Below are positions 16,405-23,005 of a stretch of DNA of 41,667 bases, piece after piece. The stretch lies in contig MBRE01000041.1 of assembly GCA_001698425.1 (NCBI GenBank), positions 1 through 41,667 on the forward strand, written 5' to 3'. The DNA is from Oscillatoriales cyanobacterium USR001 (GTDB taxonomy: Bacteria; Cyanobacteriota; Cyanobacteriia; Cyanobacteriales; Microcoleaceae). Positions within the stretch are counted from its first letter, which is position 1; each line of letters starts with the position of its first letter. Below the pieces are notes generated by a model that was not told where the DNA came from, did no database searches, and saw nothing but the letters and a program-made list of their open reading frames with translations. The position numbers and the translations under genes are program-made.

Positions 16405-17490
16405 TTATTTATTTTTTTGTTGAGTCTTCGCTTGCTCCAAAGCGATTTCTTTCACAGCTTGGAAAGAACTTAAATTAGATGAACCTTCGATCGCTTTTAC
16501 TGCCAAATCTTGCACCTGTTTCAGAGCAGAATCAAGTTGTTTTGATAGATTCGCAATCCGTGTTTCTTGATTTTGAATTGTCTGGGACAAAGATTGAATT
16601 TGTAACTCGTAATATTGCTTTTGTCCTTCAACTTCTTTGCCATACAAATCAGACTTAACTTTGGCTTGATAATTGCCAATATTGCGACCATTTTCTTTGC
16701 CATTCTTGATATTTGTCTCCAACTCTTTCGGGAAAGCTTCAACCTTAGCTTTCACCTCAGCATAGAGTTTTTCCCGGTCAGCAATTGCCTTTTCACGCTC
16801 GGCCCATTGTTTCTCTTGTTCCTGTTGGAATTCTTCAATTTGCTTGTAGAGTGCCTGCTTATTTAAGTCGTATTCTTCAATATCCAAATTCCGCGCCAGA
16901 TTCAAGTTATAATGATAGGATTCTCGATCGCGTTGATGAGCTTTTTCCTGGTTATCATTCCGTTCTTTGACTGCTCGTTTATGTTCTTCTTGTTCTTTTT
17001 CCCAAGCTTTACGCCTGTCTAACAATTCCTGTTCAACTGTTTCGCGCCGCTCGCTTAATTCTTCTCCAAAGGTTTTGAAACTCTGTTCGTATTGTTGGAT
17101 TAAATTATCCAGGGTGTTGTCTTCAACTTCTTCTAAACTGTGCAAGTCTTTCAGTTGTTGAATTTCATCAGCAACAGTTCGCCGGAGTTCTCCAAGTTTA
17201 GCAGCTTCTGATGTCAATTTCTCGGATAATTCGCTGACAGCACCCCCAAAACCTGATTGCAATAACATTAAGTTTTCAATGGTGTATTGCAGTTTTTGTT
17301 GTTGCGTTTGAGTTAAAATCATTGGTTTTTCTGTCTCTACAATTGGGGTTTCTTTGATGATGATTGGCGGTTGAGAAACTGTGGCTTTTTCCTGATTTAG
17401 CTGTTGTAGTTGCAATTCTAAAGCGGCTTTTTCTTTGGCAGCTTCTTTATAAGCTTCTAAGATTTCAGCTTTAGTATTCTTGTCACTCAT
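16405..17490 (-). CDS. Coiled-coil protein, tandem paralogue 1
   Basis: About 361 aa. The ATG at 17490 (MSDKNTKAEI) fits the paralogue alignment; an in-frame ATG at 17502 is also possible. It is almost entirely predicted coiled coil: long Glu/Lys/Gln-rich heptads, no membrane segment. It aligns along its length with the next gene: N-terminal 'KAEILEAYKEAAKEKAALE', a central LxELRR...IQQLKDLHSLE, repeated WxKEQEEHKRA and KKWxEREK-like motifs, then SLSQTIQNQETRIANLSKQL near the end. Adjacent coiled-coil pairs that co-polymerise are known in Anabaena (LfiA/LfiB, Alr4504-Alr4505). That comparison is suggestive only. Confidence 0.75.
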   Translation of the reverse strand: MSDKNTKAEILEAYKEAAKEKAALELQLQQLNQEKATVSQPPIIIKETPIVETEKPMILTQTQQQKLQYTIENLMLLQSGFGGAVSELSEKLTSEAAKLGELRRTVADEIQQLKDLHSLEEVEDNTLDNLIQQYEQSFKTFGEELSERRETVEQELLDRRKAWEKEQEEHKRAVKERNDNQEKAHQRDRESYHYNLNLARNLDIEEYDLNKQALYKQIEEFQQEQEKQWAEREKAIADREKLYAEVKAKVEAFPKELETNIKNGKENGRNIGNYQAKVKSDLYGKEVEGQKQYYELQIQSLSQTIQNQETRIANLSKQLDSALKQVQDLAVKAIEGSSNLSSFQAVKEIALEQAKTQQKNK

Positions 17491-17563
17491 GTTTTTAGTC
17501 ATCGCCGTTTATCTCCTAATATTTGGTAAGGGTTTTATCTGAATACAGGACTTAATCGCTGGG

Positions 17564-17622
17564 TGGGGGCGGGTTTTTTAGTCTTTGCTATAAATGATTA
17601 AGTCTTTGGCGAACCCGCCCCT
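17564..17622. repeat. Small inverted repeat between the coiled-coil genes
   Basis: GGGGGCGGGTT on the left pairs with AACCCGCCCCTA on the right around an AT-rich centre. The same GGGGCGGGTTCGCC text occurs at the extreme right edge of the window (41646-41660). Dispersed palindromic repeat; it could also act as a hairpin upstream of the 16405 gene. Confidence 0.6.
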
Positions 17623-17665
17623 ACAGATCATCAATAACTAACAGTTAACAACTAACAGTTAACAG

Positions 17666-18643
17666 TTAACTCTTAGTTGCAAAAGCTTTCATTGCCAGTT
17701 CTTGTGCTTGTCTCATTGTGGCTTGCAGTTGAGCAGAAAGATCGGCAATTTGTTCGCTTTGTCTGGTGATTGTTTGTTGGAGAGATTGCACTTTCAATTC
17801 ATATCCTTGCTTGGTAGATTCCCATTCTTTCTCAAACAAATCTGATTTAACTTTCGCTTCGCGGGTCACTTCTTGAATTGCCTCTTCTTTAGCTTTGATA
17901 TAAGCTTGCTTCAATTCTTCTTCAAAGCCGGCAGCTTTAGTTTGATTTTCGGCAAATTCGGCTTGATGGTCAGTGAGATATTTTTCCCTTTCTACCCATT
18001 TCTTCTCTTTCTCGCGGGTAGATTCTTGTAATTCCCGTTCTAATTTGCGCTTAAATTCTTCATATTCGTCAGTTTCAACTTTGCGATCGCGCTCTAATTC
18101 GTATTGATAATCTGCTATTTCTCGCTGACGTTCCTTAGTAATTAAAGCAGTTTGTTCGGCAATCACTGCTTCAAATTCCTGTTGCTCTTTTTGCCAAGCT
18201 TTGCGTTTTTCAGCCGTGTCTTTTTCGAGAATTTCTCGCTGATTAGTAGCATTTTGTTCCAATGCTGTTAATTTTTCTTGGTGTTCTTGAGTTAAGATGT
18301 GAAGAGCATCTGCGACAATGCGGATTTGCTGCAATTCTTGCAATCGTTGATTCTCAATTTCGATCGCACGTTTTAATTCGTCTAATTTTGAGGATTCTGT
18401 AGTTAACTTTTCATTAACTCCATTGATGATGCTACCAAAATCTAATTGTAAGTCAGCTAAACCTTTGACAATGCTATCAATTGTGTAGGTAGCGGCGACT
18501 TCGAGAAGTTGTTTATTTTTCACTTTTTCAGCTTCTTCTTCTCTAGTCGCTACTTTGGATTCAATCTTTTTCTTTTCCGCTAAGATTTGCTGAAATGATT
18601 GCAAAATCTTGGCTTTACTATCTTTGACAACTCCTGGTGTCAT
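17666..18643 (-). CDS. Coiled-coil protein, tandem paralogue 2
   Basis: 325 aa, paralogue of the 16405-17490 gene. Shared blocks: 'DSKAKILQSFQQILAEKKKIE' near the start (split: DSKAKILQSFQQ, ILAEKKKIE), AWQKEQQEFEA in the middle, EKKWVEREKYL, and SLQQTITRQSEQIADLSAQL plus a short AMKAFATKS end. Highly charged and soluble, with no catalytic motif. It is probably a filament-forming or scaffold protein (inference). It lies 176 bp upstream of its paralogue and 107 bp downstream of the Cys-cluster gene, all co-directional, so the three may be co-transcribed. GGAAAAGC upstream is a modest SD. Confidence 0.75.
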   Translation of the reverse strand: MTPGVVKDSKAKILQSFQQILAEKKKIESKVATREEEAEKVKNKQLLEVAATYTIDSIVKGLADLQLDFGSIINGVNEKLTTESSKLDELKRAIEIENQRLQELQQIRIVADALHILTQEHQEKLTALEQNATNQREILEKDTAEKRKAWQKEQQEFEAVIAEQTALITKERQREIADYQYELERDRKVETDEYEEFKRKLERELQESTREKEKKWVEREKYLTDHQAEFAENQTKAAGFEEELKQAYIKAKEEAIQEVTREAKVKSDLFEKEWESTKQGYELKVQSLQQTITRQSEQIADLSAQLQATMRQAQELAMKAFATKS

Positions 18644-18749
18644 AATGCTTTTCCTTGTTGTATAGTTGTGGTTTACAAACAGTTTTTCTACTTCTATGAT
18701 GCGCTAATAAAACTCTGCCGTCAATAGCTAGAGTTTTATTAGGGGTATG

Positions 18750-19115
18750 TTATCCAAGCTTGCGGAGTTGTTTGAGAATTTCTTTGTACTCTCTGGCTGG
18801 ATTGGCTTTTTTTTGAGCTTGTTTACCCGCTAAAGCGTTGAGAATTTGTTGACAGCGATCGCATCGATTGCCTTCCCAACAATCACAATCATCAACTAAA
18901 CTAAAAAGAGTGTCTTTTAGAAGTTGATTTTCGCTTAAAAGTGCTTGATAATTTCGGTGGATTGACTCGACCACCAAGGTCATGTGTTGGAAGTCTTCGG
19001 TAAGGCTTTCGAGGTCGTTTGTAGCATCCGCGCGAATTTGTTTTTTCAGGTCTAAATCCCTTCTCAAACTGCTTTCGCCCAGGTTTGGTTTGATTAATTT
19101 GGCAACTTGATTCAT
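18750..19115 (-). CDS. Hypothetical protein with cysteine cluster
   Basis: 121 aa, not recognised. The N-terminal 55 residues are charged and probably helical (LRRDLDLKKQIRADATNDLE). A helix MTLVVESIHRNYQALLSENQ leads into DDCDCWEGNRCDRCQQIL, where Cys at C-x-C-x5-C-x2-C spacing could bind Zn or Fe. A basic tail (KQAQKKANPAREYKEILKQL) follows. It is upstream of, and co-directional with, the two coiled-coil genes, so it may be an accessory factor of that pair. Confidence 0.6.
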   Translation of the reverse strand: MNQVAKLIKPNLGESSLRRDLDLKKQIRADATNDLESLTEDFQHMTLVVESIHRNYQALLSENQLLKDTLFSLVDDCDCWEGNRCDRCQQILNALAGKQAQKKANPAREYKEILKQLRKLG

Positions 19116-19240
19116 CCCGATCCTCTTGATACATCCTGAATTTTTTTGAAGTGATTAGAGTTAGCAAAATGGGTAATAGCAGCAAATATTTGTAGTGATT
19201 ATTTACATTATTTTGCCGCATTACCCATCAAATATCGGCC

Positions 19241-19307
19241 ATTAGCCATTAGCCATCACCAATTACCAATTAGCAATTACCCATCACCAATTAGCAATTA
19301 CCAATTA
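19241..19307. repeat. AATTACC/AATTAGC heptamer repeats
   Basis: Alternating CATCACCAATTACCAATTAG units, immediately downstream of the 19305-19571 stop. Short tandemly repeated repetitive sequence of the same kind as 6898-6999. Confidence 0.75.
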
Positions 19308-19571
19308 CCGAATTAAATGACCCGTCGATGTTGGCTCTGGATATCTATAGTCAAGCATCGTTTCTTGTTGCGCTTTAATAATCCTTAAAGCACCAACTAA
19401 ATGCTCTAAAATTTCCAAATGCGCTGGGGTAAAGTGAATGCTAAAACCTTCGCCATCCCGCGCATAGCCGGGACAAACCAGGGAGGCCGAAATTTGTTCT
19501 TCGTGGGTGGCGATATAGAGCCAGTCTTCATTGTCGAGCTTGTAGTGGGTATCTGTCCAAGTTCTCAGCAT
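19305..19571 (-). CDS. Hypothetical protein
   Basis: 88 aa, not recognised. It starts MLRTWTDTHYKLDNEDWLYIATHEEQISASLVCPGY (abbreviated by position: residues 1-36) and has an amphipathic C-terminal helix (LEILEHLVGALRIIKAQQE). The start has a strong SD on the minus strand (AAGGAGGAACTGCG). No membrane segment. It is divergent from the XRE regulator at 19810, with 238 bp between them. Confidence 0.6.
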   Translation of the reverse strand: MLRTWTDTHYKLDNEDWLYIATHEEQISASLVCPGYARDGEGFSIHFTPAHLEILEHLVGALRIIKAQQETMLDYRYPEPTSTGHLIR

Positions 19572-19633
19572 CGCAGTTCCTCCTTAGTTATGTACCAGCG
19601 GTTGCGCTACGGCATCTTTTGGTAGTCAGTAAG

Positions 19634-19651
19634 CACGCTACATATAGCGTG
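19634..19651. promoter_or_regulatory. Inverted repeat CACGCTA-CATA-TAGCGTG
   Basis: Perfect 7-bp stem, 4-nt loop, followed by GTTTTT on the plus strand, in the divergent region before the XRE gene. It could be an operator or a short terminator. Confidence 0.4.
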
Positions 19652-19759
19652 GTTTTTGGCTATCTTTAGATTTTAGCACTACCAGTGTGGTATTTACATT
19701 GACTTTATAATCAACTAAGATCATTCTAGCTTGGGTTGATTTTGTCGTCAAGCCCTTTG

Positions 19760-19788
19760 TTGAACTTTTATTCAAAAAAGCCTACAAT
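19760..19788 (+). promoter_or_regulatory. Promoter of the XRE-ImmA/IrrE operon
   Basis: TTGAAC (19760-19765), 17 bp, TACAAT (19783-19788), 21 bp before the GTG start. The -35 lies in TTGAACTTTTATTCAA, an imperfect palindrome (19760-19775), a plausible autorepression site. The AGGAGGG SD is at 19796-19802. Confidence 0.6.
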
Positions 19789-19809
19789 GCTGATCAGGAG
19801 GGAAAAAAC

Positions 19810-20130
19810 GTGGAACAAACTTTTGGAAGACTGATTCGCCAAGCTCGGAAAGACAAAGCCTACTCGCAACGTGAGTTAGCGGGGTTACTTAGTGTAGATT
19901 TCACATATTTATCCAAATTGGAGAACGATCGCGCTGATTATCCGCCCAAAGAGGATGTAATCAGAGCCTTAGCGCGAAATTTGGATCTGGATCAAGAAGA
20001 GTTGATTTTTCTAGCGGGGAGATTGCCTCAGCAGTACGAAGCCTTACTGAGACAGAATCCGAAGGAAATGCAGGCTCTTTTTCGCCGGATGCAAGACGAT
20101 CCCAGTTGGATTAAAAAGTCTGTGCAGTAA
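19810..20130 (+). CDS. XRE family HTH regulator
   Basis: 106 aa, GTG start chosen because AGGAGGG lies 7 nt upstream. Residues ~5-70 form a typical lambda-repressor-like HTH: FGRLIRQARKDKAYSQRELA, then VDFTYLSKLENDRADYPP (recognition helix) and a DLDQEELIFLAGRLP end. The stop codon is directly followed by the ImmA/IrrE reading frame. In mobile elements such as ICEBs1, an XRE repressor is destroyed by the adjacent ImmA-type protease on DNA damage or quorum signal. The same logic is probable here, though no integrase or conjugation genes are visible. Confidence 0.88.
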   Translation: MEQTFGRLIRQARKDKAYSQRELAGLLSVDFTYLSKLENDRADYPPKEDVIRALARNLDLDQEELIFLAGRLPQQYEALLRQNPKEMQALFRRMQDDPSWIKKSVQ

Positions 20131-20148
20131 GTGAGAGAGGGCAACAAA

Positions 20149-20835
20149 GTGAGTATCTTTAAGCCGTATCGCTTTTATCCCAAAGAAACCATTGAACGTC
20201 AAGCAAACGACATTTTGAAGCGAATGCAGCAGACCGCAAATTTCGCGCCGAGATGGCCATTTGAAGCGTCAATGGTGGCTGATTTTCTGGATTTGGGATT
20301 AGTTTGGGATGCTATTGAGCCGGATTCAGAAGGTGCGATCGCGGCGAGGATTTTACCTCGGCAAAGGCAAATTGAGATCAATGAAAAGATTCTTGATTTG
20401 CCGGCTGGGTTTGTTGAATCTACGATCGCGCACGAAATCGGCCATTGGGTGCTGCACATCAATCACGATGAGGCGAATGCTACTGTTAAACATTTAGAAT
20501 TAGAGTTAGGTGATTTGGGAAAAATTGCCTCTGATTCTGAGAAGCCATTTGTCTGTCGGGGTTCAATTGCTGATACTAAAGTTGCATCAATTGAATGGCA
20601 AGCGCAATATTTTGCAGGTTGTTTGTTGATGCCTCGACATATTTTAGAAGAAAAAAGGGAGGGGAAAGATTTAACCAAGTGGTCCCATTTATATAAGATT
20701 AGAGATGAGTTAGGGGTGAGCATTTCTAATTTGACAAATCGCTTGCAGGAGTTTGGCTGGATTCATATTCCCAAGGGTACTCGCGAGATTTATCTGGGTG
20801 AATCTGTGGGGGATGGGCAGCGATTATTTGGGTAA
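20149..20835 (+). CDS. ImmA/IrrE family metallo-endopeptidase
   Basis: 228 aa from the GTG at 20149, which has AGAGGG 7 nt upstream; the frame is open to a GTG at 20131 directly after the XRE stop. The zinc motif HEIGH lies about residues 95-99 (AHEIGHWVLHI). Downstream IEWQAQYFAGCLLMPRHIL supplies the third-ligand Glu region and the FAxxLLMP hallmark. These proteases cleave partner XRE repressors. The gene ends at a strong terminator (20842-20884). The clear XRE coupling makes a repressor/anti-repressor switch likely; its target genes are unknown, but the toxin/immunity pair downstream is the nearest candidate. Confidence 0.88.
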   Translation: MSIFKPYRFYPKETIERQANDILKRMQQTANFAPRWPFEASMVADFLDLGLVWDAIEPDSEGAIAARILPRQRQIEINEKILDLPAGFVESTIAHEIGHWVLHINHDEANATVKHLELELGDLGKIASDSEKPFVCRGSIADTKVASIEWQAQYFAGCLLMPRHILEEKREGKDLTKWSHLYKIRDELGVSISNLTNRLQEFGWIHIPKGTREIYLGESVGDGQRLFG

Positions 20836-20841
20836 AATGGG

Positions 20842-20884
20842 ATGAGAGTTGAGATTTTGTAATTAATCTTAACTCTCATTTTTT
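20842..20884 (+). terminator. Intrinsic terminator after ImmA/IrrE
   Basis: ATGAGAGTTGAGATT pairs with AATCTTAACTCTCAT across a short AT loop, followed by a run of six T. Separates the regulator operon from the toxin gene. Confidence 0.85.
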
Positions 20885-20904
20885 GAGAGTATGAGGTATG
20901 GTTC

Positions 20905-21135
20905 ATGGAATCAGATAATGGTGAAGAGGAGCGAAACTGGAGACAGGATAAGCTACTAACTTGTGATGATATTGATAGATTACAGAGAGGAGGAGAAAAT
21001 ATCCATAAAATAAAAGGTAAGCGCAATACTGCAAACAAAGACCTTTACAAAGACACTGAGGGGAATATCTATATTAAACCCAAAGGTGGTATTGGGGCGG
21101 GTGAATCAACAGGTTTGAACATTAATGATTTCTAA
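20905..21135 (+). CDS. Minimal polymorphic toxin type 33 (Ntox33-like) protein
   Basis: 76 aa. Residues ~18-76 match the type 33 polymorphic-toxin pattern: LTCDDIDRLQRGGENIHKIK, GKRNTANKDLYKDTEGNIYI, then KPKGGIGAGESTGLNIN. Normally this domain is the C-terminal warhead of very long secreted proteins; here it stands nearly alone with only ~17 charged residues before it. No secretion signal is visible. GAGG precedes the ATG. The next gene (24-bp gap) is a DUF4279 protein, a frequent immunity partner. It may be a detached toxin tip used intracellularly or a relic of a larger toxin. Confidence 0.7.
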   Translation: MESDNGEEERNWRQDKLLTCDDIDRLQRGGENIHKIKGKRNTANKDLYKDTEGNIYIKPKGGIGAGESTGLNINDF

Positions 21136-21158
21136 TAAGTTTTAAAAGGAGCATTCGG

Positions 21159-21575
21159 ATGGAATCAGAAATTTACGCCTATTTCCAGTTGGTGGGAATG
21201 GAGTTTGACCCCGACGATATCACCGCCAAAGTAGGCATAAAACCTACTGAAATTTGGAGAATTGGTGATTTAATTACTTCACGGGGTACTAGACGACACA
21301 AGCAGAATGGTTGGAGCGTGTATTCGCAAGTAGAAAAGTCGATTTATTTAGAAGATTACATAAAATCTGTTTTGGAACAGCTTCAACCAGGATGGCTGAC
21401 TTTAGTAGAGTTGTGTAAGCATTATGATGCGGAGATTTCTTGTGTAATTTATTATCGCAGTGGAAGCGTACCTGCGATTCATTTTGATAAGTATCTTGTG
21501 GAGATGGCGCATCAATTGAATGCGGAAATTGATGTGGATTTTTATGTTTTGCCAGAGGAAGTATCGGCGGCGTGA
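21159..21575 (+). CDS. DUF4279 protein, candidate immunity protein
   Basis: 138 aa, the normal DUF4279 length. Visible features: IYAYFQLVGMEFDPDDITAK, KPTEIWRIGDLI, a WSVYSQVEKSIYLEDYI segment, and a terminal VDFYVL strand, consistent with the family's alpha/beta fold. DUF4279 proteins often sit directly behind toxin genes. It has a strong SD (AAAAGGAGC, 21144-21152) and follows the type-33 toxin by 24 bp, so the two are very likely co-transcribed as toxin then immunity. The immunity role is inferred from position. Confidence 0.75.
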   Translation: MESEIYAYFQLVGMEFDPDDITAKVGIKPTEIWRIGDLITSRGTRRHKQNGWSVYSQVEKSIYLEDYIKSVLEQLQPGWLTLVELCKHYDAEISCVIYYRSGSVPAIHFDKYLVEMAHQLNAEIDVDFYVLPEEVSAA

Positions 21576-21603
21576 ACGCACCGATATATAAACTTAAATA
21601 GGA

Positions 21604-22407
21604 TTAATTATCTCGCAGTCCAGTTGCTTGTAAAAGTTCCTTTGCCCAAAGCAGATTTTGTTCTGACAGGGACGGTATCGGATCTCGCTCGTAATCTATT
21701 CGATAATCATAGCCCGCGCGATCGTAAACACCTGCGAATAATTCTGGTAAGTTAACAATAGGTTCTACATCTTCCTCGCGCAAGGGAAGTAGAAATACAG
21801 GTAGAGAATCGCCCAGATTAAAAGCATAAAGTTCGGCAAGGGGACGGCGATCGCTGCGACTGACTAAAACCCGATAATCGCTTTGAATAGAATTGTTAAG
21901 TATAGGCATAGGTTCCCCTGTTCGCAGCAAGTCGATTTCCACTAAATGGGTTAAGCTACCTAAAATACTCTGGCGTTTTTTGAGATAAGTAATTCTGCCA
22001 TCTCCACTGCGTTTGTTGACTGGAGAAAGAATTTCAATTGCGGTGACAACTTGTTTAGTTGCCATTTCTCTTACTTCTAGGTAAGTTTGTTTAATTTTTT
22101 CAGAGGCTGGCACTTTGACGGTAGTGGGAATTGTTAGGGTTGCAGTAGCAACTGAACCAGTAGTAACATCGGGGGTATTGGGTTGACGTTTGATGGTTAC
22201 ATCGGGGATACCTACTAAAAGCGAGTCATCATTATTGTCATTGGTGTCGTTAATTTGATAGATGCGTTTTTCAATGGCGATCTCATATTTGGGGCGAATT
22301 TGAGGGACTAAGGATTCTGCAATCAGGGAAATTAACCAATGGTGAGTTTCCTGCCAGAAATCGGGGTGTTCTAAGTAGGGGTCCATTCCGGGAAAGGGTG
22401 AGGGCAT
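21604..22407 (-). CDS. DUF4058 family protein
   Basis: 267 aa. The start MPSPFPGMDPYLEHPDFWQE is the family's signature, followed by LIAESLVPQIRPKYEIAIEK, a VVTAIEILSPVNKRSGDGR block, and a C-terminal YDYRIDYERDPIPSLSE. DUF4058 is widespread in cyanobacteria; the IEILSPxNK segment recalls PD-(D/E)XK nucleases (as in Uma2), but the function is not known. It is convergent with the DUF4279 gene, 28 bp apart. Confidence 0.9.
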   Translation of the reverse strand: MPSPFPGMDPYLEHPDFWQETHHWLISLIAESLVPQIRPKYEIAIEKRIYQINDTNDNNDDSLLVGIPDVTIKRQPNTPDVTTGSVATATLTIPTTVKVPASEKIKQTYLEVREMATKQVVTAIEILSPVNKRSGDGRITYLKKRQSILGSLTHLVEIDLLRTGEPMPILNNSIQSDYRVLVSRSDRRPLAELYAFNLGDSLPVFLLPLREEDVEPIVNLPELFAGVYDRAGYDYRIDYERDPIPSLSEQNLLWAKELLQATGLRDN

Positions 22408-22460
22408 AGGGTTGCATTCCGATTTATTGATTTTTAAATCATTTTAGCACTAAAATTTTC

Positions 22461-22757
22461 TTAAGCTACCTTTGGGCAAATTTCCACTTTGACAGTCATA
22501 CCTACTTGATTGAGCATGACAATTAGAATATCAACCGAGAATTGCCCAATTTTACCTTGAGTTAGAGCTTGGATTTGGTCCTTTGATTGCCTGAGATTTT
22601 GAGCCGTTTGCTCGATTGTCCAACCATGATGCTTAATCTGATTTTGCAGGGCCAGCATTAGTTGCGATCGGATTAGTAAATTCTCAGCTTCTTCCGCTGA
22701 AAATCCCAGGTCAATAAAGATATTATCATCGGCTTGAGTAATAGTATTTTCGCTCAT
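22461..22757 (-). CDS. HTH antitoxin-like protein (HigA/HTH_37 type), apparently orphan
   Basis: 98 aa. The central region LMLALQNQIKHHGWTIEQTA, QNLRQSKDQIQALTQGKIGQ and VDILIVMLNQVGMTVKVEI matches the XRE-type antitoxins usually encoded after a RelE/Gp49-like toxin. The N-terminal ~25 residues are acidic (FIDLGFSAEEAENLL). No toxin gene lies upstream on this strand (22758-23005 holds only a repeat and the divergent AAA gene's 5' region). It may be a solitary regulator or a survivor of a lost toxin-antitoxin pair. Confidence 0.75.
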   Translation of the reverse strand: MSENTITQADDNIFIDLGFSAEEAENLLIRSQLMLALQNQIKHHGWTIEQTAQNLRQSKDQIQALTQGKIGQFSVDILIVMLNQVGMTVKVEICPKVA

Positions 22758-22870
22758 TATTCAGACTCTTTTAAATTCAAACGATAAAAATTATAACACA
22801 GAGGCGATCGCGCTTTTGACTCTCTACTCCCCAATTAGCCGCTAATGTGATATATATTGCCATAGAATTA

Positions 22871-22935
22871 GTAGAGTGCGTCAGAGGCTAAAACCCTAAT
22901 TTTGTCAATCCATAAATTTGTCTGACGCACCCTAC
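22871..22935. repeat. Small palindromic repeat (GTAGRGTGCGTCAGA type)
   Basis: GTAGAGTGCGTCAGA at the left and TCTGACGCACCCTAC at the right form a 65-bp element with terminal inverted repeats. This repeat type is common in cyanobacterial intergenic DNA. It marks the left border of the AAA-ATPase operon. Confidence 0.8.
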
Positions 22936-23005
22936 AGAATGTAACGAGTCATTATATAATGGAATCGAATGTTTACTGGTAGTTGAAGGCTGCGGAGGAA
23001 CCAAA

